A program made the position numbers and the translations under genes. Of a stretch of DNA of 64,000 nucleotides, positions 1-8,587 are shown piece after piece. Numbering within the stretch: position 1 is the stretch's first letter; every line of letters begins with the position of its first letter. The stretch lies in the NCBI GenBank assembly GCA_047501485.1, contig JAZDRN010000011.1:24156-88155 (forward strand), written 5' to 3'. Source of the stretch: Ancrocorticia sp047501485 (GTDB taxonomy: Bacteria; Actinomycetota; Actinomycetes; Actinomycetales; Actinomycetaceae). The notes under the pieces are model-generated. The model saw only the letters and a program-made list of their open reading frames with translations. It did no database searches and was not told where the DNA came from.

Positions 1-434
1 CCCGTCCGTTGGCTGCCAGGGGGCGCGAGCAAGCGGCCCACCAGGCGGCTCCCATCTCCCAGAGGGTGGGGCGGATCGATCTGGCCCTGGTCTCTGCCGC
101 GACGCGCACCATGCAGACCCTTGCCGGCCTGCAATCCGGTGGGCTGGCGGTGGATACCGAACGCAGCGAGGAATCCCTCTACGGCGCCGGCTGGCGAGAG
201 GTCCTGGACTTGCTCCGCGAGGTCCCCGAGGACACCGGCAGTGTGCTCGTAGTCGGTCACGAGCCGACCATGTCCCATACCTCGGTCATGCTGGCATCCG
301 AGGATTCGCCCGCCCAGAGCGAACTGCAGGCGGGGTTTCCGACGGCGACGGCCGCTATCGGACGGGTTGATAGCTGGGCTCAGCTTGACGCGGGCGGGCT
401 CTTTCTCAGCGACGTGTTGCGCTCGGCGCTCTAG
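1..434 (+). CDS. sixA: SixA-type phosphohistidine phosphatase, 5'-truncated by the window edge
   Basis: A member of the histidine phosphatase superfamily (SixA branch), which removes phosphate from phosphohistidine or small phosphoesters in the cytoplasm. The frame is open to the first base, so the true start lies outside the window. What remains begins at RPLAARGREQA, the conserved segment about 20 residues after the catalytic RHG motif; that motif is therefore off the edge. The internal arginine segment (SAATRTMQT) and the second catalytic histidine (VLVVGHEPT) are present, as expected for the family. It faces the minus-strand serB group convergently. Family assignment is firm, substrate unknown. 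Confidence 0.85.
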   Translation, partial: RPLAARGREQAAHQAAPISQRVGRIDLALVSAATRTMQTLAGLQSGGLAVDTERSEESLYGAGWREVLDLLREVPEDTGSVLVVGHEPTMSHTSVMLASEDSPAQSELQAGFPTATAAIGRVDSWAQLDAGGLFLSDVLRSAL

Positions 435-461
435 TAGCGCGTCTGCGCCGATGCGCGGGCA

Positions 462-770
462 CTACCAGCTTCGTGGGGTTCCCGTGATGAGACCCGAAGA
501 ATATTCGCGCTGAGCGGCTTGTTTGGCGAGGCGCTGCTCGCGCGCCCATGCGGCGCGCCCTTTCGCCCACTGTGCCTTGAGCTCGGGATCGTCCATGACG
601 AGTGCCACGGTCTGGCAGTCTTCGGGGCCGGTCACAAAAGCCTGACACAGCGTGCACGGCTCTCCGTAGCGCAATGGGCACTGGGGGACGTTGGCCCGCC
701 GCACCGCGGCGCTACGGCTGCCGGTGGTGCGAGAGGAATGCATAGCTACCATTCTAGACCTTGCGGACAC
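462..770 (-). CDS. Small conserved-looking protein with a Cys-rich centre
   Basis: A 102-residue protein I cannot assign to a characterised function. Its centre reads CPLRYGEPCTLCQ, then a segment rich in acidic and aromatic residues (VMDDPELKAQWAKGRAAW) and a basic helix. The three closely spaced cysteines suggest a metal site or a disulfide, which is inference. The longest reading uses GTG at 770, 3 nt after the serB stop codon, so translational coupling to serB is likely. ATG codons at 752 (preceded by AAGG) and 743 are alternative starts giving 96 and 93 residues. Confidence 0.6.
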   Translation of the reverse strand: MSARSRMVAMHSSRTTGSRSAAVRRANVPQCPLRYGEPCTLCQAFVTGPEDCQTVALVMDDPELKAQWAKGRAAWAREQRLAKQAAQREYSSGLITGTPRSW

Positions 771-773
771 CGC

Positions 774-1697
774 CTAGATGTTGGGAGCGTCCCATCCCAG
801 CAGCGCGATCAGGATGTCGAAGCGGGCAACCGTGATGATGGCATCGGCCTGAGCGATAACGATCGGCTTGGCACAGAACGCCACGGAGAGCCCCGCGATC
901 TTCATCATGTCGAGGTCATTGGCCCCGTCGCCCATGGCGGCGGTCAATTCCAACGGAATCGCCTCCGCGTTCGCCCACTCGCGCAGTGTCCGCGCCTTGG
1001 CCTGTCTGTCGATGACCGGCCCCAGGGTCTTACCCGTCAGCGTCCCCTCGGCGATCTCGAAGCGGTTGGCGAGGATGCCGTCCACGTTAAGCGGCTCCGC
1101 GAAGAGATCGACTACCTCATGGAAGCCCCCCGACACCAAGCCGAAGAAACCGCCGCGGTCGTGGACCGCGGCGATGAGCTCCCGGGCGCCGGGGGTCACC
1201 GTCACCCGGCTGGCGACGTCGGCGAACATCTGGGTGGAGACACCGCGCACAGCGGCCACGCGCTGCCGCAACGACTCGCCGAATTCGATCGTGCCATGCA
1301 TTGCCTGGTCCGTGATGTCTCGGACGAGTTCCTCCACATCGGCGGCGGCAGCGATCATCTCGATGACCTCGTCGCGAATGAAGGTCGAATCCACATCTGA
1401 GACGATCATGCGCGGACCGTCCACCGCGATGTCGCCCGTCAGCAATGCGCAATCGACTTTCAGGGCCAGGGCGGGGCCGCGCAGTTCGTCCATGACCTCC
1501 TGAATGTCACCGGCCCTCTTACTCCGCCCCGAGAAGCTCAGCGTGTGAATGTCCGGGACCTGTGGAGTGGACTCGACGACCGAATCGAACTCCTGGGAGA
1601 ACACATGGCGCGTGTGGGTCAGGAGGCCGGCAGGCAGGGGAGAAAGCGCGGCGAGGGAGAACCGGACAGGTTCTCCCTCGCGAAGAAATAGAGTCAT
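774..1697 (-). CDS. serB: Phosphoserine phosphatase SerB
   Basis: HAD-superfamily enzyme performing the last step of serine biosynthesis, O-phosphoserine to serine, in the cytoplasm. The 307-residue protein has an N-terminal region of about 90 residues (the regulatory position in SerB proteins) and then the catalytic domain: motif I SDVDSTFIRDEV (nucleophile and acid Asp), motif II GLVSGGFHEVVD, and motif IV GDGANDLDMM with the magnesium ligands. The Leu of the usual DxDST-L motif is Phe here, a conservative change. It follows glgC on the same strand after 14 nt, so the two are probably co-transcribed although metabolically unrelated. Confidence 0.93.
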   Translation of the reverse strand: MTLFLREGEPVRFSLAALSPLPAGLLTHTRHVFSQEFDSVVESTPQVPDIHTLSFSGRSKRAGDIQEVMDELRGPALALKVDCALLTGDIAVDGPRMIVSDVDSTFIRDEVIEMIAAAADVEELVRDITDQAMHGTIEFGESLRQRVAAVRGVSTQMFADVASRVTVTPGARELIAAVHDRGGFFGLVSGGFHEVVDLFAEPLNVDGILANRFEIAEGTLTGKTLGPVIDRQAKARTLREWANAEAIPLELTAAMGDGANDLDMMKIAGLSVAFCAKPIVIAQADAIITVARFDILIALLGWDAPNI

Positions 1698-1711
1698 GCT
1701 CTAATTAGACA

Positions 1712-2962
1712 CTATTCCTCTATGCGCATGTTCTTCGGGACGACGACGATACCACCGGGTGAGATGTGCAGGCCGCGTTCGCGATCCTTCTCCGGGTCCA
1801 CGCCGATGGAGACTCCTTCGCCGATGAAGGCGTGCTTGTCCACAATGGCGTTGACGATCGTGGCGTTTCGGCTGACGGTGACGCCGTCGAACAGGACGGA
1901 CTGGCGTACCGATGCCCACGAGTTCACACGAACGCCGGGAGAGAGAACCGAGCCGATCACCTCGCCTCCGGAGACGATGACTCCGGGGGAGACGATCGAA
2001 TCCAGAGCGTGGCCGAGACGCTCGTGATGTCCGTAGACGAACTTTGCGGGCGGAAGGCCGGTGTAGCCGGTCAGGAGTGGCCAGCGATCGTTGTACAGGT
2101 TGAACACGGGCTCCACGGAGATGAGATCCATGTTGGCCTCGTAGAAGGCATCGATGCTGCCCACGTCGCGCCAGTAGTTCTCGTCTCGCTTGGTCGAGCC
2201 GGGGATGGTGTTGAACGTGAAGTCGTAGACGCTGCAGTTGCCGGATTCCACGAAGTCCGGAACGATGCTGCCGCCCATGTCGTGCTTGGAATCCTCGTCC
2301 TCGGCATCCTGGTTGAGAGCCTCGTACAGGGCATCGGTGTTGAACACGTAGTTGCCCATGGAGGCCAGGAACTGATCCGGGGCGTCGGCCAGGCCGAGCT
2401 CGCTGGTGTCCTGCGGCTTCTCGATGAATCGAGCGACCTTGCTGGGATCCTTCTTATCCACGTCGATGACGCCGAACTCGGGGGCGAGTTCCAGCGGCTG
2501 GCGGATTCCTGCGATGGTGAGGTCACGGCCCGAGGCGATGTGCTCCTCGACCATCTGGGAGAAGTCCATGCGGTAGATATTGTCCGCGCCTGTCACCAGA
2601 ACGATGTCCGGGCGCTCGTCGTCGAGCACGTTGAGGGACTGGTAGATGGCGTCTGCGGAGCCCAGGAACCAGTTCTTGCCGCGACGCTGCTGCGCAGGTA
2701 CTGGAGCCACATAGTTTCCCAGAAGGTTGGACATCTGCCACGTCTTGGTGATGTGGCGGTCAAGCGAATGCGACTTGTACTGTGTCAGCACGATGACCTT
2801 GAGATATCCGGAATTGACGATGTTGCTCAGTGCGAAATCGATGAGGCGGTAGATGCCGCCGAATGGAACGGCCGGCTTTGCGCGGTCTTCGGTGAGCGGC
2901 ATCAGCCGCTTACCCTCGCCTCCGGCCAAGACGATGGAAAGTACTCGTGGGTTTGATCTCAT
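1712..2962 (-). CDS. glgC: Glucose-1-phosphate adenylyltransferase GlgC
   Basis: ADP-glucose pyrophosphorylase: glucose-1-phosphate plus ATP gives ADP-glucose, the donor for glycogen (and maltose-1-phosphate) synthesis. The 416-residue length is typical. The N-terminal nucleotidyltransferase signature VLAGGEGKRLMPLT (residues 11-24) is followed by KPAVPFGG and the sugar-binding segment IEKPQ. The C-terminal third is the left-handed beta-helix domain (SPGVIVSGG, GVRVNSWASV). It is divergent from glgA across 129 bp, the usual actinobacterial arrangement, which suggests coordinated promoters. The start ATG is the one that places RSNPRVLSIVLAGG at the N-terminus. Confidence 0.96.
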   Translation of the reverse strand: MRSNPRVLSIVLAGGEGKRLMPLTEDRAKPAVPFGGIYRLIDFALSNIVNSGYLKVIVLTQYKSHSLDRHITKTWQMSNLLGNYVAPVPAQQRRGKNWFLGSADAIYQSLNVLDDERPDIVLVTGADNIYRMDFSQMVEEHIASGRDLTIAGIRQPLELAPEFGVIDVDKKDPSKVARFIEKPQDTSELGLADAPDQFLASMGNYVFNTDALYEALNQDAEDEDSKHDMGGSIVPDFVESGNCSVYDFTFNTIPGSTKRDENYWRDVGSIDAFYEANMDLISVEPVFNLYNDRWPLLTGYTGLPPAKFVYGHHERLGHALDSIVSPGVIVSGGEVIGSVLSPGVRVNSWASVRQSVLFDGVTVSRNATIVNAIVDKHAFIGEGVSIGVDPEKDRERGLHISPGGIVVVPKNMRIEE

Positions 2963-3091
2963 GGAACCGATCCTACCGTGAAAAAAGTGATGGGGGGCAC
3001 GTTTTCCAAGAACGTCTCACAAATGGTTGGTTACCGCTAGAGTGGTTCACGCATAGGTCATTTGGCATCCATTCAACGAGGAAGGACCAAC

Positions 3092-4330
3092 ATGCGAGTT
3101 GATCTACTCACACGTGAGTACCCACCGCACGTCTACGGTGGCGCTGGAGTACACGTCACCGAATTAGCCAAGGTTCTTGCAGCCCACGCAGACATCCACG
3201 TCCACGCTTTCGACGGCGAACGTTCGGCCGAGGAGCAAGTGGACGTGCCTGCAGGCGTCACCCTGACGGGCTACGACTACCTTGCCGGTTTGGAGGATGC
3301 CAACGCTGCTCTTCGAACGCTCTCGGTCGATCTGGCGATGGCACAGGACCTCGACGGTTCCGACATCGTCCATTCCCATACCTGGTACGCCAACATGGGC
3401 GGGCACCTCGGCTCGCTCCTGTACGGCATCCCGCATGTCATCTCCGCCCACTCGTTGGAGCCGTTGCGCCCCTGGAAGCGCGAACAGCTCGGTGGCGGTT
3501 ACAACGTCTCCTCGTGGGCTGAGAAGACGGCCTACGAGGGTGCCGCCGGAATCGTTGCAGTCTCCAACGGCATGCGCGACGACATCCTGCGCTGCTACCC
3601 GGCGATCAATCCCAAGCGAGTGCGCGTCATTCACAACGGCATCGACCTGACGGACTGGAAGGCCCCGCAAGGCGATGCGGAATGGGACGAGGCGCGCGAG
3701 TTCTTCTCCTCCTACGGCCTGGATCCGGACAAGCCGACCATCATCTTCGTCGGTCGCATCACCCGCCAAAAGGGCGTGCCCGGCTTCCTGCGCGCCCTGA
3801 AGAAGGTCTCGCCGCAGATCCAGGTCATCCTGTGCGCGGGCGCTCCCGACACACCTGAGATCGCCGCCGAGACCCGTGGTCTGGTCGAGGATCTGCAGGC
3901 TGAGCGCGACGGCGTTGTCTGGATCGAGGATATGCTCCCGCGCCACCGTATTGTGCAACTGGAGGCGTGCTCCACCACGTTCGTCACCCCCTCGGTCTAC
4001 GAGCCGCTCGGCATCGTGAACCTCGAGGCGATGGCGGTCGGACTTCCGGTGGTCGGTACGGCCACCGGTGGAATCCCCGATTGTATCGACGACGGCGTCA
4101 CCGGCACGCTCGTTCCGATCGAACAGCTCGACGACGGCACCGGGACCCCGACCAACCCGGAGAAGTTCGAGACCGACCTGGCCGCGGCATTGGACGACAT
4201 GTGCTCCGATGTCAATCGCGCCAAGAAGATGGGACTGGCCGGGCGCAAGCGGGTCGAGGAGCACTTCTCCTGGGAGTCGATCGGCGTCAAGACCATGGAG
4301 TTCTATCGCGACGTCATCGCTGGTCTATGA
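3092..4330 (+). CDS. glgA: Glycogen synthase / ADP-glucose glucosyltransferase (GT4), GlgA/GlgM type
   Basis: Retaining GT-B glycosyltransferase of the actinobacterial GlgA type, about 412 residues. In mycobacteria this group (GlgM) makes alpha-maltose-1-phosphate from ADP-glucose and glucose-1-phosphate; which reaction dominates here cannot be told from sequence. The N-terminal domain carries REYPPHVYGGAGVHV with the glycine loop, and the C-terminal domain has IFVGRITRQKG and the nucleotide-sugar segment SVYEPLGIVNLEAM with its E-x7-E pattern. I chose ATG 3092 because GAGGAAGG ends 6 nt upstream; an in-frame TTG at 3062 would put this ribosome site inside the gene. Confidence 0.93.
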   Translation: MRVDLLTREYPPHVYGGAGVHVTELAKVLAAHADIHVHAFDGERSAEEQVDVPAGVTLTGYDYLAGLEDANAALRTLSVDLAMAQDLDGSDIVHSHTWYANMGGHLGSLLYGIPHVISAHSLEPLRPWKREQLGGGYNVSSWAEKTAYEGAAGIVAVSNGMRDDILRCYPAINPKRVRVIHNGIDLTDWKAPQGDAEWDEAREFFSSYGLDPDKPTIIFVGRITRQKGVPGFLRALKKVSPQIQVILCAGAPDTPEIAAETRGLVEDLQAERDGVVWIEDMLPRHRIVQLEACSTTFVTPSVYEPLGIVNLEAMAVGLPVVGTATGGIPDCIDDGVTGTLVPIEQLDDGTGTPTNPEKFETDLAAALDDMCSDVNRAKKMGLAGRKRVEEHFSWESIGVKTMEFYRDVIAGL

Positions 4331-4359
4331 TCCCTTCGCCGTGGACTAGGGTATAACCC

Positions 4360-5154
4360 ATGGGTGATGTGCTCGAACTTAAAGACGTGACAGTTCGCCG
4401 CGGCGGCCGCAACATTCTCGACCATGTCGATTGGGACGTGAATGAGGGGGAGCGCTGGGTAGTCCTGGGTCCCAACGGTGCCGGTAAGACCACCACGATC
4501 CAGCTCGTCGCTGGTCGGATGCATCCGACCAGCGGCGAGGTCTGGATCATCGGCGAGAAGCTGGGGCGGGTGGATGTCAACGAGCTCCGTCCCCTGGTGG
4601 GATTGGCCTCGGCCTCGCTCGACGTGAAGATCCCGCAGGGGCAGCGTGTTCTCGATGTGGTGCGCACCGCGGCCTATGGTCATCTGGCGACCTGGCGCGA
4701 GGAGTACGATGCCGAGGACACGCAGCGGGCGAAGCAGCTTCTCTCGGAGTTGGGCGTCGGCTCGCTTCAGGAGCGTTCCTTCCACACGATCTCATCGGGG
4801 GAGACGAAGCGCGTGGGCATTGCGCGCGCGTTGATGCCCAACCCCGAGGTCCTGGTGCTCGATGAGCCGACGTCGGGGTTGGACCTGGGTGGTCGTGAGT
4901 CGCTGCTGGAGACACTGAGCCGGCTCGCCCACCAGCCCTATGCCCCGGTGCTTGTTCTTGTGACCCATCATGTGGAGGAGATCCCCGAGGGCTTCACTCA
5001 TGCCCTGCTGCTTCGTGATGGCAAGAAGTTCGCGGCGGGTCCGATCGCAGAGACGGTCACCGCAGAGAATCTTTCGCAGGTGTTCGGCTTGCCGCTGTCC
5101 GTCTCCTTCGAGGATGGGCGTTTCACAGCCAAGGCGATCCGCAACGGGGGTTAG
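4360..5154 (+). CDS. ABC transporter ATP-binding protein, stand-alone
   Basis: A 264-residue ABC ATPase with Walker A GPNGAGKTT (around residue 39), Walker B VLVLDEPTSGLD and an H-loop (VTHHVEEIP). The signature motif is SSGETKR rather than LSGGQ. This LSxGE-like form occurs in a soluble ABC subgroup related to ModF. No permease or binding protein lies nearby; it starts 29 nt after glgA and is followed by a terminator, so any membrane partner is elsewhere or absent. Cytoplasmic; substrate unknown. Confidence 0.85.
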   Translation: MGDVLELKDVTVRRGGRNILDHVDWDVNEGERWVVLGPNGAGKTTTIQLVAGRMHPTSGEVWIIGEKLGRVDVNELRPLVGLASASLDVKIPQGQRVLDVVRTAAYGHLATWREEYDAEDTQRAKQLLSELGVGSLQERSFHTISSGETKRVGIARALMPNPEVLVLDEPTSGLDLGGRESLLETLSRLAHQPYAPVLVLVTHHVEEIPEGFTHALLLRDGKKFAAGPIAETVTAENLSQVFGLPLSVSFEDGRFTAKAIRNGG

Positions 5155-5255
5155 CCCTCTAGCGGTGGATAGCGGTGGAGGGACGGCGGCGGTTGCGAGG
5201 CGAAATTCGCCGTGCTCCGGCGCAATGGCTGATGATCTCAATATTCCGTGTTTGC

Positions 5256-5293
5256 TGAAAGGTCTCTGGGTATCACTTCCCAGAGACCTTTCA
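5256..5293 (+). terminator. Intrinsic terminator after the ABC ATPase gene
   Basis: A perfect 15-bp stem (5256-5270 with 5279-5293) encloses an 8-nt loop and is followed by GTGCTTT. It lies about 100 nt after the ABC ATPase stop and before the NfeD gene, separating the two transcription units. Confidence 0.8.
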
Positions 5294-5371
5294 GTGCTTT
5301 AACCGTCGGATATGTAGGATAGTGGTGAAGGCTGCCGTGCTGGCGCCCTCAAGGAGGAAGGGACCCCCACT

Positions 5372-5803
5372 ATGGCTTGGCACATATGGCTCATCATCGC
5401 CATTGTTTGTTTCATCATCGAGACTTTTACCGTGGAATTCACATTCCTCATGCTCGGTGGCGCGGCTCTGGTGAGTACGGGTGTCGCGTTCGGAACAGAC
5501 AGTCTCGCATGGCAGATCATCGCTTTCAGCGTGGCGTCTGTCGTATTGATCCTCTTCGCCCGGCCGTGGGCCAAGAACAAGATGAACCCCAAGGGTCCAG
5601 CTGCGGGAAACGTTTACGGGCAGGTGGGAAAACCGGGCAGATCCCTCACCTTGATCGATGAAGGCGCCGGTCGCGTCAAGATCGGCGGCGACGTTTGGTC
5701 AGCACGTACAACCGGGGGCACGATCGCGCAGGGAACCGATGTCGTCGTCGTCGCGATCGACGGGGCGACGGCAATCGTCGCTCCTCGCGCCCCTCAGGCC
5801 TGA
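5372..5803 (+). CDS. NfeD-family membrane protein (short form)
   Basis: A 143-residue NfeD1b-type protein, the regular operon partner of SPFH/stomatin proteins and thought to help organise membrane microdomains. Residues 1-65 contain hydrophobic membrane segments (IAIVCFIIETFTVEFTFLML and a second at 45-65). The C-terminal 70 residues form the OB-fold domain, with GKPGRSLTLIDEGAGRVKI and a GTDVVVVAI strand. There is no N-terminal protease domain. Start ATG 5372 has AAGGAGG about 13 nt upstream. The stomatin gene follows after 28 nt, as expected. Confidence 0.9.
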   Translation: MAWHIWLIIAIVCFIIETFTVEFTFLMLGGAALVSTGVAFGTDSLAWQIIAFSVASVVLILFARPWAKNKMNPKGPAAGNVYGQVGKPGRSLTLIDEGAGRVKIGGDVWSARTTGGTIAQGTDVVVVAIDGATAIVAPRAPQA

Positions 5804-5831
5804 TATCCCCTAAAGATTACGGAGAAATCTT

Positions 5832-6986
5832 ATGTCCTCAGACAATCTTGCAGGCAATATCGTCCTGATATTGCTCCTGCTGCTACTTCTTCTTGTGGTC
5901 GTCGCGGTGTTCCGCGCCGTCTTCAAGGTCCATCAGGGGTACACGGTGATCGTGGAGCGGCTGGGCCGCTACCACAAGACGCTGCAACCGGGCCTGCATT
6001 TCCTGGTGCCGTTCTTCGACACTGTCCGCCAGCGTATCGACATGCGCGAGCAGGTGGTCCCATTCCCACCCCAGACCGTGATCACATCCGATAACATCAA
6101 CGTCTCCATCGATACGGTCATCTACTATCAGGTGACCAATCCGGAGGCGGCAACGTACGAGATCGCCAATCCGATGTCGGCCATCGAGCAGCTATCGGTG
6201 ACCACCATGCGTAACATCATCGGAACCATGGATATGGAGCAGGCCCTGACCGGCCGAGACCAGATCAACGGCCAGCTCCGTGGTGTGCTGGATGAGGCGA
6301 CCGGGCGTTGGGGCATCCGTGTCTCGCGAGTCGAGTTGAAGGCCATCGATCCGCCGGCAACCGTGCAGAGCGCGATGGAGCAGCAGATGAAGGCCGAGCG
6401 TGACCGCCGTGCCGCGATTCTGACGGCCGAGGGCGTCAAGCAGTCTGCGATTCTGACGGCCGAGGGCGAGAAGCAGTCCGCCATTCTCCGTGCGGAAGGT
6501 CAGGCCCAGTCCACGATTCTGCGCGCACAGGGTGAGTCCCGCGCCATTCTGCAGGTCTTCGACGCTATCCACCGCGGTAATGCCGATCCGAAGCTGCTCT
6601 CCTACGAGTACATCCGGATGCTGCCGCAGATCGCTCAGTCCTCCTCGTCCAAGCTGTGGATGATCCCGAGCGATCTGACGTCCGCACTGAACGCCGTCTC
6701 GAAGGGCTTCACCACGCCGGGAGACGAGCCCGACGAGGACGCCCAGACTCCGGACGGTGCGAACAAGGTGCGTTTCCCGGATAAGGGAGAGATCGCCGAC
6801 ACCCTTGCCGCCACCGCGCTGCCGGATATAGACAAGGCCCTGGCCGATGCCAAGGGCGAAGCCGACAAGGCAACCGACGTAGCCTCCGAGTCCGGCACGC
6901 AGTCGGGCCACCGGTTCAATCCGGATGCGGAGGCCGGCCAGCGTCCGAACCTTCCGGGTGGACCAGGGCTGCCGGGAGGGATCTGA
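5832..6986 (+). CDS. SPFH/Band 7 domain protein (paraslipin/QmcA-like)
   Basis: A stomatin-family scaffold of 384 residues, membrane-anchored by one N-terminal hydrophobic helix (IVLILLLLLLLLVVVAVF). The Band 7 domain starts at VHQGYTVIVERLGRYHKTL, the hallmark of paraslipins, and contains VVPFPPQTVITSDNINVSID. A heptad-like region of near-repeated units (AILTAEGVKQS, AILTAEGEKQS, AILRAEGQAQS, TILRAQGES) at about residues 195-240 is the usual oligomerising coiled coil. The last 100 residues are low complexity and Gly/Pro-rich. Co-transcribed with the NfeD gene. Confidence 0.92.
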   Translation: MSSDNLAGNIVLILLLLLLLLVVVAVFRAVFKVHQGYTVIVERLGRYHKTLQPGLHFLVPFFDTVRQRIDMREQVVPFPPQTVITSDNINVSIDTVIYYQVTNPEAATYEIANPMSAIEQLSVTTMRNIIGTMDMEQALTGRDQINGQLRGVLDEATGRWGIRVSRVELKAIDPPATVQSAMEQQMKAERDRRAAILTAEGVKQSAILTAEGEKQSAILRAEGQAQSTILRAQGESRAILQVFDAIHRGNADPKLLSYEYIRMLPQIAQSSSSKLWMIPSDLTSALNAVSKGFTTPGDEPDEDAQTPDGANKVRFPDKGEIADTLAATALPDIDKALADAKGEADKATDVASESGTQSGHRFNPDAEAGQRPNLPGGPGLPGGI

Positions 6987-7020
6987 TCCGCAGCTTCCCA
7001 CGCTGAGAAGTGAGGCGACG

Positions 7021-7086
7021 GGGGCCGCAACCACGAAGTGAACCAGTCCAATGAACATGGGCCAGTTCGCAGGTGGTTGCGGCCCC
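7021..7086 (+). terminator. Long hairpin after the stomatin gene
   Basis: Two perfectly complementary 14-nt arms (GGGGCCGCAACCAC at 7021-7034, partner at 7073-7086) enclose 38 nt and are followed by TTCGT. The position after the stomatin stop and before the methyltransferase gene suggests a terminator, though the U-tract is poor. Confidence 0.55.
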
Positions 7087-7208
7087 TTCGTGCATACGCA
7101 TGGGATGCGATCCACCAGATGGCACGGGGCTCGCGTGAAATCGACGCGAGTTCTTCACAGTGACCGTGCCCGCTTGGGTGTTTCCCATGTGCCGTGGCAC
7201 CATGAAGC

Positions 7209-8063
7209 GTGCTGATTGAAATCTCGGACCTGAACGATTCCCGCCTCATCGACTACACGCGCCTGACGGACGTGGCGCTACGCCGGAAGTTGGAGACGGA
7301 ACGCGGCCTGTACATGGCGGAGTCCTCCAAGGTGATCGCGAGAGCTCTTGCAGCAGGGCACCGCCCCCGGTCCTTCCTCACCGCTCCACGCTGGCTGGCG
7401 GAGCTGGAGCCGTGGATCGAGGCCGCATGCGGCAGCTCCGATGGCGGCGATATCCCGATCTTCGTGGCCGAGGAAGACACGTTGGAGCGGATCACGGGTT
7501 TCCACCTGCATCGCGGGGCGCTGGCGGCGATGAATCGCCCGGAGTTGATGGACCCCGTGCGGCTTCTCGCGACGGCTAGGGACGGGCAACCTGCGCGGCG
7601 CGTGGTGATCCTCGAGTCATTGGTCGACCATACGAACGTGGGCGCAATTTTTAGATCCGCCGCGGCGCTCGGGATCGACGCCGTGCTGGTGACCGATGAC
7701 TGTGCGGACCCGTTGTACCGGCGTTCGGTGCGCGTGTCCATGGGGACGGTCTTTCAAGTCCCGTGGACGAGGATCGGCGAGTGGCCGCGTTCGCTGGAGC
7801 GCCTGCATGCCGAGGGCTTCACGACGGCGGCACTCGCGCTGACCGAGAACTCTCTCCCGTTGGATCGGTTCGCCAGCCTTGAGGAATGTACGAGCGAGCA
7901 GTCGCGGGTCGCCCTCATCATGGGGACCGAGGGCGATGGATTGCGCAAGCACACCATAGCGCAGGCTCAGTACACGGTGATCATCCCGATGGCCGGGCAC
8001 GTGGATTCCCTCAACGTGGCGGCCGCGAGCGCCGTGGCCTGTTGGGAGCTGCGGGTGCGCTAG
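7209..8063 (+). CDS. TrmH/SpoU-family RNA 2'-O-methyltransferase
   Basis: A SPOUT-class AdoMet-dependent methyltransferase that modifies ribose 2'-OH in rRNA or tRNA. The 284-residue protein has an N-terminal substrate-binding region and the three SpoU motifs: motif 1 DHTNVGAIFRSAAALG with the catalytic Arg, motif 2 ALIMGTEGDGL, and motif 3 IPMAGHVDSLNVAAASAV. It resembles actinobacterial SpoU proteins of the 23S rRNA type, but the target nucleotide is not predictable. The start is GTG 7209, with no strong ribosome site upstream. Confidence 0.88.
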   Translation: MLIEISDLNDSRLIDYTRLTDVALRRKLETERGLYMAESSKVIARALAAGHRPRSFLTAPRWLAELEPWIEAACGSSDGGDIPIFVAEEDTLERITGFHLHRGALAAMNRPELMDPVRLLATARDGQPARRVVILESLVDHTNVGAIFRSAAALGIDAVLVTDDCADPLYRRSVRVSMGTVFQVPWTRIGEWPRSLERLHAEGFTTAALALTENSLPLDRFASLEECTSEQSRVALIMGTEGDGLRKHTIAQAQYTVIIPMAGHVDSLNVAAASAVACWELRVR

Positions 8064-8149
8064 CGGGCAGGCGGGATACAGGGCTGCGGGTGAACGGGCC
8101 GCGAGTGAACGGTATGCGGGCCTGCAATCGAACTTGCTGTATTTTCCGA

Positions 8150-8214
8150 GGTCAAAGCTCTACATTTGACCTATTACCGGGTATACCCCGTCGATCCGGC
8201 AGGGTTTACCCGGT
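8150..8214. promoter_or_regulatory. Cluster of inverted repeats upstream of the XRE gene
   Basis: Three symmetric elements fill the 80 bp before the XRE gene: GGTCAAA-N8-TTTGACC (8150-8171), the perfect decamer GGGTATACCC (8179-8188), and ACCGGGTA-N23-TACCCGGT (8176-8183 with 8207-8214). The last ends 12 nt before the XRE start codon. Such placement fits autoregulatory operators for the small HTH protein; binding is inference. Confidence 0.5.
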
Positions 8215-8226
8215 GGTCTTAGAGCC

Positions 8227-8526
8227 ATGGCTGAATCCTCCCCGCTTGAGAAACAACTCGCTTCGCTCTTCGCTCAAACCCTCCGCGACCGCAGACATGA
8301 ACTCGGTTTGTCGCAAGAGCAAGTCGCGCTCCGGGCGGGAATCGATCGCAATCATTATCAGCTGATGGAATCTGCGCGCTCGGATCGCAAATCGAACAAG
8401 GCCGTGAATCCGCAACTATTCACTCTGTTACGGTTGGCAGCGGCCTTGGAAGTGCCTGTGGAGGACCTGCTGGAAGAGATCTCCATCGTCTACCAGCGCG
8501 GTGCCGCGGAGCCTGGTGAGAGATAG
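8227..8526 (+). CDS. Small XRE-family helix-turn-helix regulator
   Basis: A 99-residue Cro/CI-type DNA-binding protein. The HTH spans about residues 16-75: LRDRRHELGLSQEQVALRAG forms the first helices and IDRNHYQLMESARSDRKSN the recognition helix and following segment, with a final helix (LFTLLRLAAALEVPVEDLLE). No separate effector domain is present. It is flanked by two RNA methyltransferase genes with no obvious shared role. No toxin or phage gene adjoins it. Confidence 0.88.
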   Translation: MAESSPLEKQLASLFAQTLRDRRHELGLSQEQVALRAGIDRNHYQLMESARSDRKSNKAVNPQLFTLLRLAAALEVPVEDLLEEISIVYQRGAAEPGER

Positions 8527-8543
8527 CTCGCTGAATCCGGCGT

Positions 8544-8587
8544 GGGGCAAGTGCTCAGGAAACGGCGGGGCAAGTGCTCAGGAAACG
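8544..8587. repeat. Two tandem copies of a 21-bp unit over the trmL stop codon
   Basis: GGGGCAAGTGCTCAGGAAACG occurs at 8544-8564 and again, identically, at 8567-8587 with a 2-nt gap. The second copy contains the trmL stop codon (TCA on the plus strand at 8578-8580), so the last codons of trmL have been duplicated downstream. Confidence 0.85.
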
